Assembly: GCA_002360535.1 (NCBI GenBank)
Contig: DEQR01000027.1
Span: forward strand, 1-64,000
From: Thiobacillus sp. UBA3361
Lineage (GTDB): Bacteria; Pseudomonadota; Gammaproteobacteria; Burkholderiales; Thiobacillaceae
DNA: 64,000 nt
Direction of reading: 5' to 3'
The notes below the pieces were generated by a model that saw only the letters and a list, made by a program, of their open reading frames with translations, did not search any database and was not told the DNA's origin. Positions 1 through 6,469 of this stretch are shown piece after piece (position 1 is the stretch's first letter; every line of letters begins with the position of its first letter). Made by a program: the position numbers and the translations under genes.

Positions 1-44
1 TCAGTGACTGGAGTTTTGTTTTGTTCAAGCAGAAGACGGCATAC
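1..44. other. Illumina adapter sequence at the contig end (assembly artefact)
   Basis: Bases 26-44 (CAAGCAGAAGACGGCATAC) are an exact match to the start of the Illumina P7 primer. Bases 4-15 (GTGACTGGAGTT) match the segment that follows the index in the same oligonucleotide. The two pieces are separated by a T/G-rich filler. Neither belongs to the genome. The reverse-strand reading frame of the adjacent chaperone gene runs into this adapter and picks up a false C-terminal tail and stop codon. Genomic sequence begins at about base 45. Confidence 0.95.
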
Positions 45-630
45 CGGCCAGGCGGATGACCTGGCCGGCGTGCACGCCGCGCGGAATCCTGACCTTCAGG
101 GTGCGGGTCTCCAGCGCCACCCGGCCCTGGGCATCCATCTTCGGCGCACGCAGGGAGACCTGGCGGGTGGCGCCGCTGAAGGCGTCCTCCAGGTCGAGCA
201 GGATCTTGGCGTGGTGGTCCTCGCCTTGGGCGCGGAAGCCGCCCCCCGCCGCATGGAAGGCGCCGGCCTTGCCGCCCATGCGGCCGAACAGCTCGGCGAA
301 GAAGTCGCTGAAATCCGCCGCCTCGTGGGGCGGGAAGCCCCGGCCGCTGAACTCGAAGCCCGCGTCCCAGTCCGGCGGCGGGCGGAATTCCTGGCCCGGC
401 CGGTAGCCGCGGCCCAGCTGGTCGTAGGCGGCACGCTTTTCAGGGTCCGACAGCACGGCATAGGCCTCGTTCACCTCCTGCATACGCCGCTCCGCGTCCG
501 CCTCCTTGGACACGTCCGGGTGGTACTTGCGCGCCAGCTTGCGGAAGGCCTTCTTGATTTCATCCGCGGTGGCGTCGCGGGCCACCCCCAGGGTCTGGTA
601 GTAATCCTTGTATTGCATGCTGACCTGCAT
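45..630 (-). CDS. cbpA: CbpA/DnaJ-type co-chaperone, 3' end cut by contig edge
   Basis: J-domain co-chaperone that stimulates DnaK ATP hydrolysis in the cytoplasm. Residues 6-70 form the J domain, starting [10 protein letters not shown] and carrying the HPD triad in KYHPDVS. A Gly/Phe-rich linker follows, then the start of the DnaJ C-terminal substrate-binding domain. There is no Cys-rich zinc domain, which separates CbpA from DnaJ. CbpA is usually about 300 residues; only about 195 genuine residues are present. The frame then reads GMPSSA-stop, which is encoded by adapter, where the family normally continues after VIRLAG. The start at 630 has AGGAG about 8 nt upstream; a second ATG lies at 618. 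It is divergent from hsp20, with its own sigma-32-like promoter. Confidence 0.93.
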
Positions 631-654
631 TCTCGGTCTCCTGCTACTTTGAAT

Positions 655-682
655 ACATAGGGCATGGCGGCGCTACATCAAG
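655..682 (-). promoter_or_regulatory. sigma-32 (heat-shock) promoter for cbpA
   Basis: On the minus strand, CTTGAT (677-682) is followed after 14 bases by CCCTATGT (655-662). This fits the RpoH consensus CTTGAAA, 11-16 bases, CCCCATnT. It sits 25 bases upstream of the cbpA start. Assignment is by motif only. Confidence 0.7.
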
Positions 683-684
683 AA

Positions 685-712
685 CTTGAATTCGCCCGGC
701 TATGCCCTATCT
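685..712 (+). promoter_or_regulatory. sigma-32 (heat-shock) promoter for the hsp20 pair
   Basis: CTTGAA (685-690), a 14-base spacer and CCCTATCT (705-712) match the RpoH promoter consensus closely. The -35 box lies 2 bases from the -35 of the opposing cbpA promoter. The predicted transcript starts near 720 and leads into the hsp20 start near 770. Confidence 0.78.
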
Positions 713-769
713 CGGGACCAGGGGCGTCCGGTCGGACACCCACCCGTCAGCAGATTGGAGGACATGATG

Positions 770-1207
770 ATGTACCGCTCCCTGTTTCCCCGCGACCTGT
801 TCGCGGAACTGGACCGGCTGCAGCGCGAGATGCAGCAGTCCTACGAGGTGTCTCCCAGCATCCGCGGCCTGGCCCGCGGCGGTTTCCCGGCCATGAACGT
901 GGGCGGCACGCCCCGCTCGGTGGAGATCTACGCCTTCGCGCCCGGTTTGGACCCGGCCGGCATCGACGTGCAGCTGGAAAAGGGCGTGCTGACCATCGCC
1001 GGTGAACGCAACGCAGACCTGCCTGAGAAGGACGACAAGGCCGCCGTGCACATCGACGAGCGCTTCGCGGGCCGTTTCCGCCGGGTGGTGAGCCTGCCCG
1101 ACGACGTGGACCCGAACGCCGTGACCGCCCGCTACCGTGACGGGGTGCTGCACATCAGCATCCAGCGCAAGGCAGCGTCCCAGCCGCGCCGCATCGCCAT
1201 CCAGTAA
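770..1207 (+). CDS. Hsp20/alpha-crystallin small heat-shock protein (first copy)
   Basis: ATP-independent holdase that binds unfolding proteins in the cytoplasm. About 145 residues. The alpha-crystallin domain spans roughly residues 40-140, with the family signature around ARYRDGVLHISIQRK (G-V-L). It ends in IAIQ, resembling the IxI tail that mediates oligomer assembly. Three in-frame ATGs occur at 764, 767 and 770. The ribosome site GGAGGA (757-762) is best spaced for 770. The second hsp20 starts 13 bases downstream, so the two form an operon behind the sigma-32-type promoter at 685-712. Confidence 0.9.
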   Translation: MYRSLFPRDLFAELDRLQREMQQSYEVSPSIRGLARGGFPAMNVGGTPRSVEIYAFAPGLDPAGIDVQLEKGVLTIAGERNADLPEKDDKAAVHIDERFAGRFRRVVSLPDDVDPNAVTARYRDGVLHISIQRKAASQPRRIAIQ

Positions 1208-1220
1208 GGAGGACCGAATC

Positions 1221-1595
1221 ATGAGCGACAACGTCGAGAAAAAGCCCGAAGCCGCGCGCGCCGAAGCGACTTTGATGCCGCCGGTGAACGTGTTCGAGGA
1301 CGCCGGCGGCATCACCCTGTTCGCAGACCTGCCCGGCGTGCCCAAGGACAAGCTGCACCTGCACGTGGAGGCCGACACCCTGACCATCGAGGGCGACATC
1401 GTCCTGGACATGCCCGCGGACATGGAGGCCACCCACTCCGAGGTGAGCCTGCCCCGCTACCGGCGGGTGTTCACCCTGTCCAAGGAACTGGACCCGGAGA
1501 AGGTGAGCGCCGAGTTCAGCCACGGGGTGCTGAAGTTGCGCATCCCCAAGGCGGAACACGCCCAACCGAAACGCATCGAAGTGCGGGTGGAGTGA
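1221..1595 (+). CDS. Hsp20/alpha-crystallin small heat-shock protein (second copy)
   Basis: Second small heat-shock chaperone of the operon, 124 residues and diverged from the first. The N-terminus is short and charged (KKPEAARAE). The alpha-crystallin domain starts near residue 22 (NVFEDAGGITLFADLPG) and carries the typical SHGVLKLRIPK end strand. The start at 1221 has a strong ribosome site, AAGGAGG (1206-1212), overlapping the stop of the upstream gene. Class A/B-like pairs are common and may co-assemble; that is inference. Confidence 0.92.
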   Translation: MSDNVEKKPEAARAEATLMPPVNVFEDAGGITLFADLPGVPKDKLHLHVEADTLTIEGDIVLDMPADMEATHSEVSLPRYRRVFTLSKELDPEKVSAEFSHGVLKLRIPKAEHAQPKRIEVRVE

Positions 1596-1735
1596 GGGTG
1601 CGGACCGGATTGGGCGGCGGCCACCTGAGAAAGCGCTGATTTTTCGGCTGATTTCGAGTCTTTGCGACAGAAAGACCATGGCCTCCCTCTCCCTATGAGC
1701 GAGGGGGTGCCTATGTTCAGCGGGTAACAGTGTAG

Positions 1736-1807
1736 GGTGCAATAACCGAAGGGCATTGCACCGGACGGAATACATACGGCGCAATACGGCTTGCGCCTAT
1801 TGCGCCC
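1736..1807. repeat. Twin-hairpin dispersed repeat inserted into higB
   Basis: Two neighbouring inverted repeats. GGTGCAAT (1736-1743) pairs with ATTGCACC (1755-1762), and GGCGCAATA (1779-1787) pairs with TATTGCGCC (1799-1807). The two-hairpin layout with related stems is typical of REP-like dispersed elements. It ends where recognisable HigB coding sequence begins, which suggests it replaced the 5' part of that gene. Confidence 0.7.
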
Positions 1808-1983
1808 GACTCGGGCTGGACCTGGCGACGCTGATCGAGGATATGCGCGCGCCGCCTGGCAACCGGCTGGAGTCCTTGCGGGCGAACCGGGCCGGCCAAT
1901 GGAGCGTTCGCATCAACGACCAGTGGCGCCTGTGTTTTCGTTTCGAGGACGGGGATGCCTGGGACGTGGAGATCGTGGATTAG
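1756..1983 (+). pseudogene. higB: HigB-type toxin remnant, N-terminus replaced by a repeat
   Basis: HigB/RelE-type toxins are ribosome-dependent mRNA endonucleases of about 92 residues. From about residue 19 this frame carries a clear family match, including APPGNRLESLR, AGQWSVRINDQWRLCF and the C-terminal WDVEIVD. The residues before that are encoded by the twin-hairpin repeat, so roughly the first third of the toxin is missing. Only a TTG (1756) inside the repeat could serve as start, without a ribosome site. The C-terminal catalytic-face residues remain, but the fold is probably incomplete. The higA remnant follows 18 bases downstream. Confidence 0.75.
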
Positions 1984-2001
1984 CACTGAAAGGAAATGTC
2001 T

Positions 2002-2214
2002 ATGACACGCGAGCTTGCCCCGGTTTCCCCCGGCGAGATGTTGCAGGAAGAGTTTCTGGCGCCCCTGGGCCTGTCCCAGTATCCCTTGGCCAAGGCCATC
2101 GGCGTACCGCCCCGGCGCATCAACGAGATCGTGCACGGCACCCGGCCGGTCACCGCGGATACCGACCTGTGGACAAGGCTCATTTCATCGTTTCCCCAAG
2201 TGTCATCTTCTTAA
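2002..2214 (+). pseudogene. higA: HigA-type antitoxin, C-terminally truncated
   Basis: HigA antitoxins are XRE-type helix-turn-helix proteins of about 95-100 residues that neutralise HigB and repress the operon. The HTH is intact ([18 protein letters not shown], then [20 protein letters not shown]). The reading frame then switches to unrelated sequence ([15 protein letters not shown]) and stops after about 70 residues, where the family normally continues with the ALRLARYFGTS helix. The start at 2002 is preceded by AAGGA at about 7 nt. It could still bind DNA, but with higB broken the pair is most likely decaying. Confidence 0.72.
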
Positions 2215-2241
2215 TGATAAAGAAGCATGTCGCCTGCTCTT

Positions 2242-3516
2242 CTAATTCAACTGCACCCGTATCCCAAACGGCACTTGGGCCTTGCCCTTCACCAGCCAGA
2301 CCACCGGAAAGGTGGGTTCCTTTTCCGGGAAGCGGCCCTCGGCGTCGGTGAAATAGACCAGCAGGTCGGGGCTGAGCTGGTCCCGGTGCACCCAGTCGAA
2401 CACCGGCCGAAAATCGGTGCCGCCGTGGCCGCTGACGCCTTCGGGTAGGTCCATGGCCTCCCACATGGTGTAGTGCCAGGGACCGCCTTCGGCCAGTTTG
2501 TCGTCGCAGGCGTGTAAGGTCACCTTGGCCCGCACCTGGGCCTTGAGGGCGTCGATCTCACTCAGAAATTCGCGCAACTCCTCCTCGCCGATGGAGCCGC
2601 TGGTGTCCAGGGCCACCACCACATCGACGCTCTGGCTGTACAGGCGCGGCATCAAGGCGTCACCTTCGCGGCGGGAGGTGCGCTGGAAGCTGTAGTCATC
2701 CCGCGCTGCGTTCATCATGTAGCGCGCCAGCAGGGCGCGCCAGGGCAGTTGCGGGGCGAGCAGGTTATCGACGAAACGCATCAGCGATTGGCTGAGCTTG
2801 CCGGCCTGGCGGGCGGCCTGGGCGGCGGCGGCGAGACGGCCCTTCCACTGTTCGTCCAGTTTGTCCGGGTCCAGGGGAGGCGGGGGGGGGCGATCCCGCA
2901 TCTCGCCGGCCTGCCGGCCCTGGCCGCCGCTCTCGTCCTCCTGGGGCTCGGGTTGGCCGCCGCCCCCGTCTTGCTGGTCGTCAGGCGCTTCGTCTTGTTC
3001 GCCGCGATCCTGGCTGGCGTGCTCCTCCTGGGGTTCGCCTTCGCCGCCTTCCGGGTTGTCCGAGTCGAACAGATGCATGTCCTGGGTCTTCTCGGGCGGG
3101 TCCTGGTGCAGCAGGGGGTAGATCTCCTCGGCGGTGAGGCCCCGGTAGGTGGCGTTCATCAGCGCCGCGTCGGGCGGCTGCATGCGCTCGTCGTCCAGGA
3201 TCATGTTCACGGCGTAGTCGCAGGCCACGTCCCAGCGGTGCTTCTGGCGGTGGTTGCGGCGGGCGAAGTGGGACAGGGCGCAGTGCATGGCCTCGTGGGC
3301 GAGGACGAACTGGGTCTGCTCCAGGGTCAGGCGGCCGATGTATCCGGGGTTGTAGTAGAAGTGGCGGGCGTCGGTGGCGGTGGTCTCGCACCACTTGGGG
3401 TCGGCGGCCTTGAGGGGTAGGTGCATGACCAGGGAGCCCAGGAAGGGCTTGTCCAGGATCAACCGGGTGCGGGCCGCGGCCAGCTTGGTTTCGATGGCGG
3501 TGAGGTCTTGGCTCAT
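2242..3516 (-). CDS. VWA-domain / putative metallopeptidase (DUF2201-type) protein
   Basis: 424 residues. The N-terminal part (about 1-150) resembles the DUF2201 putative metallopeptidase domain and has an HExxH zinc motif in LAHEAMHCALSH. A long acidic, Q/E/D/G-rich low-complexity linker follows (about 155-235). The C-terminal 130 residues form a von Willebrand A-like domain with a MIDAS-type DTSGSIGEEE and GGTDFRPVFDW. Such proteins usually work with a MoxR AAA+ ATPase, and that gene lies just upstream at 3597-4646. The pair is generally thought to act in metal-dependent complex maturation; the target here is unknown. It is the last gene of a minus-strand operon that starts at 5747. Confidence 0.88.
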   Translation of the reverse strand: MSQDLTAIETKLAAARTRLILDKPFLGSLVMHLPLKAADPKWCETTATDARHFYYNPGYIGRLTLEQTQFVLAHEAMHCALSHFARRNHRQKHRWDVACDYAVNMILDDERMQPPDAALMNATYRGLTAEEIYPLLHQDPPEKTQDMHLFDSDNPEGGEGEPQEEHASQDRGEQDEAPDDQQDGGGGQPEPQEDESGGQGRQAGEMRDRPPPPPLDPDKLDEQWKGRLAAAAQAARQAGKLSQSLMRFVDNLLAPQLPWRALLARYMMNAARDDYSFQRTSRREGDALMPRLYSQSVDVVVALDTSGSIGEEELREFLSEIDALKAQVRAKVTLHACDDKLAEGGPWHYTMWEAMDLPEGVSGHGGTDFRPVFDWVHRDQLSPDLLVYFTDAEGRFPEKEPTFPVVWLVKGKAQVPFGIRVQLN

Positions 3517-3530
3517 GGTGGGTGTGTCAT

Positions 3531-3591
3531 GTAGGAGCGGACCCTGTCCGCGATCCGCAGGCCAAAGATCGCGGACAGGGTCCGCTCCTAC
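3531..3591. repeat. REP-like palindrome with 25-bp perfect arms
   Basis: The arms 3531-3555 and 3567-3591 are exact reverse complements, separated by an 11-base loop. Each outer arm starts GTAGGAGCGGACC, a sequence type I know as a frequent dispersed repeat in Gammaproteobacteria. It fills the gap between the MoxR and VWA genes of one operon, so the transcript will carry a very stable hairpin that could uncouple expression of the two. Confidence 0.85.
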
Positions 3592-3596
3592 TACGG

Positions 3597-4646
3597 TCAG
3601 CCCGTGGGCTTGAAGTCATACAGCATCAGCTCCGCCACGCTGTTGGCCCAGGCGACGAACTCGGGCACCGCGAACAGGGGCTTGCCCACTGCCCGGTGCA
3701 GGTCGGTGACCAGCATGACGCCCATCTCCCGCTGGGGAAATTGCTTGGCGTAGTTGAGGATATGGCCCAGTTTGTCCGGCGCGCCGGCGGATTCCTTGGC
3801 CCGGCGCACCAGGGCGGCGGCGACGCCGTATTGCAGGTCGATGCTCTTGGGCACGCCAACCTCTTGGCCGGCCAGGATGGCGTCGATGTCCGGCAGGTTC
3901 TCCATGTTGTCGATGAAGGCCTTCAGCTCCACGCCGCAGGCCTGGCCGACGCAGGCCTGCAGGGCGTCGGTGAGCAGGTCGGGGCGGTCGGTGAACTTGG
4001 CCAGCGCGCGGTGGGCGTATTCCCAGGAGCGCGGGCTGGGAAAGGCGACCGGGTTGTGGGCGGCGTCGTAGTTGAACAGGAGGTCTGGGCGGAAGCGCAG
4101 GAAGCCGAGGATGTGTTCGTCGATGCCGTTGTCCAGGGCCCAGCCGATCCAGTCGTCCAGGTTGGCTTCCACCTCGTAGTGGGTGAAGCGGTTGGCCAGC
4201 GGCGCCGGCATGGCGTAGGTGACGCCCCGGTCGCCCTGGCGGTTGCCGGCGGCGAAGATGGCCCAGCCGTCGGGGATGACGTATTCGCCCAGACGCCGGT
4301 CCAGGATGAGTTGGTAGGCGGCGGCGGAGACGGTGGGCGGAGCGGCGTTGATCTCGTCCAGGAACAGGATGCCCCGCTCCCCGTGGCGGGCCGCGTCCGG
4401 CAGCATGGCGGGCACCGACCACTCGACGTTCTCGCCCTTGCGGAAGGGGATGCCGCGCAGGTCGGTGGGTTCCATCTGGGACAGGCGGATGTCGATGATG
4501 GGCACCGCGTGCTTCTTGGCGATGCCGGCAATGATCTGCGACTTGCCGACGCCGGGCGGGCCCCAGAGCATGACGGGGGTGTGCTGGCCCTGGACGCAGC
4601 TGAGGAATTCGCGGTCCAGGATGGTTTCGATGTGGGTGGGGCGCAT
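3597..4646 (-). CDS. MoxR-family AAA+ ATPase
   Basis: 349-residue AAA+ ATPase. Walker A is WGPPGVGKS (about residues 28-36), Walker B is ILFLDEINAA (about 93-102), and sensor 1 falls in FAAGNR. The sequence after the core (about 200-349) forms the family's C-terminal helical part. MoxR ATPases act as chaperones that load cofactors or remodel complexes together with VWA proteins. The VWA partner lies downstream at 2242-3516, separated by an 80-base gap filled with a REP-like palindrome. The upstream gene ends 10 bases before this start. Confidence 0.9.
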   Translation of the reverse strand: MRPTHIETILDREFLSCVQGQHTPVMLWGPPGVGKSQIIAGIAKKHAVPIIDIRLSQMEPTDLRGIPFRKGENVEWSVPAMLPDAARHGERGILFLDEINAAPPTVSAAAYQLILDRRLGEYVIPDGWAIFAAGNRQGDRGVTYAMPAPLANRFTHYEVEANLDDWIGWALDNGIDEHILGFLRFRPDLLFNYDAAHNPVAFPSPRSWEYAHRALAKFTDRPDLLTDALQACVGQACGVELKAFIDNMENLPDIDAILAGQEVGVPKSIDLQYGVAAALVRRAKESAGAPDKLGHILNYAKQFPQREMGVMLVTDLHRAVGKPLFAVPEFVAWANSVAELMLYDFKPTG

Positions 4647-4655
4647 GATGGTCGG

Positions 4656-5537
4656 CTAATCAAAAAAATCCGCGTCGCCAGCGTCGCTGGCGGCTTGCAG
4701 TTGGGCAGCCACCAAGGCTGCTTTGAAACGTTCCTGGTTCAGAATGCGTGGCAACAGGTGCCGTACCCTTGCCAGTTTGCCGGGCTGTTCGCATGCCAGT
4801 TGTTCCAGTCTTTCGCGAGTCACTTCGCTCAACTCCGGCAGGAGCAGCAGCAAGGGCGCAAGGTAGCGATGATAATCGTCAATAACCGACTTTTCCAGTC
4901 GGCTATTCCAGGATTCGCGCACCAGAAGCTCCGGGAAATCCGCCTTGGCCACCATGCGGCCAAGCCATTCCTGGGGCACACGCATTCCGCGCTGGCCGAC
5001 GCCGCCGCCGTCTTCCGTGCGTCTGAACCATTGCGCGGAGGGGAAAGGGCGCGCGGCCTGGTTGACAAAGCGGGCCAGCACCTCACGATGCTGCGCTGGT
5101 TGGGCGCGCGGGTCGCCCGCACGGCTGGCCAGGGTGGGGGAGGTGAAGCCGGTGTGGCGCGGGGCGAAAGGATGCCATTCCGGGTCGAGATTGCTGTTCG
5201 CCTGGCCGCTGGGCCGGACCGCGCCGAGTAGGGCCAGGGGCAGGCCGGTCTCCTTGTCCAGCAGCCATAGTTCCAGGCCGTCGATGAGGCGGAACGGCAG
5301 CTGCGGCTGCGTCTCCAGGGCAGGCAGCAGATCGGCCGCCGCGCCGGGTGAGCCCACCCGCAGACCCTCTCCGGACACCCACACCCCAACGGGCCGGACC
5401 CAGCCGTAGCCGTCGTCGGCGCGCAGGTGCCAGGTGACGCCGTCGTAGCTGTGGGCCATGGCGTCGCCTGCATCGATCACCTGGGTTACGCCCCGGTAAG
5501 GGTTGAGCCGGCGCAGGGCGTAGTAGGCGGGGTACAT
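4656..5537 (-). CDS. Conserved hypothetical protein of the MoxR-VWA operon
   Basis: 293 residues; I do not recognise a named domain. There is no signal peptide or membrane segment. The first half looks beta-rich (HSYDGVTWHLRADDGYGWVRPVGVW, given in part). The second half is helical, with a Leu-rich stretch (LAPLLLLLPELSE) and an acidic C-terminus (DAGDADFFD). It is transcribed just ahead of the MoxR ATPase (10-base gap), so it probably belongs to the same complex as substrate, adaptor or scaffold. Function is otherwise unknown. Confidence 0.75.
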   Translation of the reverse strand: MYPAYYALRRLNPYRGVTQVIDAGDAMAHSYDGVTWHLRADDGYGWVRPVGVWVSGEGLRVGSPGAAADLLPALETQPQLPFRLIDGLELWLLDKETGLPLALLGAVRPSGQANSNLDPEWHPFAPRHTGFTSPTLASRAGDPRAQPAQHREVLARFVNQAARPFPSAQWFRRTEDGGGVGQRGMRVPQEWLGRMVAKADFPELLVRESWNSRLEKSVIDDYHRYLAPLLLLLPELSEVTRERLEQLACEQPGKLARVRHLLPRILNQERFKAALVAAQLQAASDAGDADFFD

Positions 5538-5567
5538 GGTGATGGGTGGGGGGAGGATCGGGCCGGG

Positions 5568-5747
5568 TCAGCCCTCGAGCCGGCGCAGCTCGTCCCGCGC
5601 CCGGTCCAGCAGTTGGGAGACCAGCTCCTCGCCGGGGCCGGAGAAGGCGTCGTAGGCGTCTTCCAGACGATCGATGACCTGCATCACCTCGGCGGGGGTA
5701 CGGGCACCGTTGAGCTTGTCCACCAAGTCGAGAAGCCATTTGTCCAT
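5568..5747 (-). CDS. Small acidic helical protein (59 aa), first gene of MoxR-VWA operon
   Basis: 59 residues starting [16 protein letters not shown] and ending in a charged helix ([14 protein letters not shown]). It is predicted all-helical, with no signal peptide or Cys. It lies 30 bases upstream of the 293-residue gene, on the same strand, and shows a coding-like codon pattern. No convincing ribosome site is visible upstream of the ATG. I cannot assign a function; position suggests a small partner of the MoxR-VWA system. Confidence 0.6.
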   Translation of the reverse strand: MDKWLLDLVDKLNGARTPAEVMQVIDRLEDAYDAFSGPGEELVSQLLDRARDELRRLEG

Positions 5748-5811
5748 GGGCGTGCTTTACGTGTCGAAGGGTCATTTGCTACCTTGGGCGAATCCCCATG
5801 CGACGTCAATC

Positions 5812-6351
5812 ATGAACTTCTGTTCCCATTGCGGCGCCCCGGTGCAGGTGATGGTCCCCGAGGGCGACAACCGGCCGCGCCATGTGTGCACGCGCTGCGG
5901 CGCCGTGCATTACCAGAACCCGAAGATGGTGGTGGGCTGCGTACCGGAGTGGGAGGACAGGCTGCTGTTGTGCAAGCGGGCCATCGAGCCGCGCTACGGC
6001 TTCTGGACCCTGCCCGCCGGTTTCATGGAAAACGGGGAGACCACCGCGGAGGGCGCGGTGCGGGAAACCCTGGAGGAGGCCGGTGCGCGGGTGGAGGTGT
6101 TGGAGCTGTTCACCCTGATCAGCGTGCCGGACATCAACCAAGTCTATCTCATGTATCGGGCGCGGCTACTGGACCTGGCCTTCGATCCCGGCGAGGAGAG
6201 CCTGGAGGTGGCCCTCTACCAGGAGGCGGATGTCCCCTGGGAGGAGATCGCCTTTCGCACGGTGCGCGAGACGCTGCGGCATTATTTTGAGGACCGGCGG
6301 GCCGGCGGATTTCGGCTGCACGTGGACAGCATCTACCACCGGCCTGGATAG
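5812..6351 (+). CDS. Nudix hydrolase with N-terminal zinc ribbon
   Basis: 179 residues. A four-Cys zinc ribbon comes first (CSHCGAP and CTRCGAV, residues 4-29). The Nudix box is complete: [23 protein letters not shown] fits G-x5-E-x7-REUxEExGU with the metal-binding glutamates present (written here as the motif). The ribbon-plus-Nudix layout is shared with NudC-like and related pyrophosphatases, but the length is shorter than NudC (about 257), so the substrate is uncertain (ADP-ribose, NAD-type or other nucleoside diphosphate derivatives). The start at 5812 follows directly from the CxxC-containing N-terminus. The gene is divergent from the operon at 5747. Confidence 0.88.
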   Translation: MNFCSHCGAPVQVMVPEGDNRPRHVCTRCGAVHYQNPKMVVGCVPEWEDRLLLCKRAIEPRYGFWTLPAGFMENGETTAEGAVRETLEEAGARVEVLELFTLISVPDINQVYLMYRARLLDLAFDPGEESLEVALYQEADVPWEEIAFRTVRETLRHYFEDRRAGGFRLHVDSIYHRPG

Positions 6352-6399
6352 GGACAAGATGCAAGGGTCAAGATGCAAGGAAAGGCAATTAGACTTTGC

Positions 6400-6469
6400 T
6401 TGCCTCTTGCCTCTTGCCTCTTGCCTCTTGCCTCTTGCCTCTTGCCTCTTGCCTCTTGCCTCTTGCCTC
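6400..6469. repeat. Tandem heptamer TTGCCTC x10, abutting the htpG stop codon
   Basis: Ten exact copies of TTGCCTC run from 6400 to 6469 and touch the htpG stop codon (6469-6471, minus strand). To the left (about 6355-6385) lie two copies of CAAGATGCAAGG or close variants, whose complement resembles the heptamer. The whole block 6353-6469 therefore reads as an imperfect palindrome with one arm expanded. A related unexpanded element occurs at 32772-32840. Confidence 0.93.

Noticed and set aside
25..44. C-terminal end (GMPSSA) of the cbpA frame
   Set aside because: It is encoded by Illumina adapter, not by the genome.
6400..6469. The heptamer array as a CRISPR
   Set aside because: Repeats are 7 bp and contiguous with no spacers.
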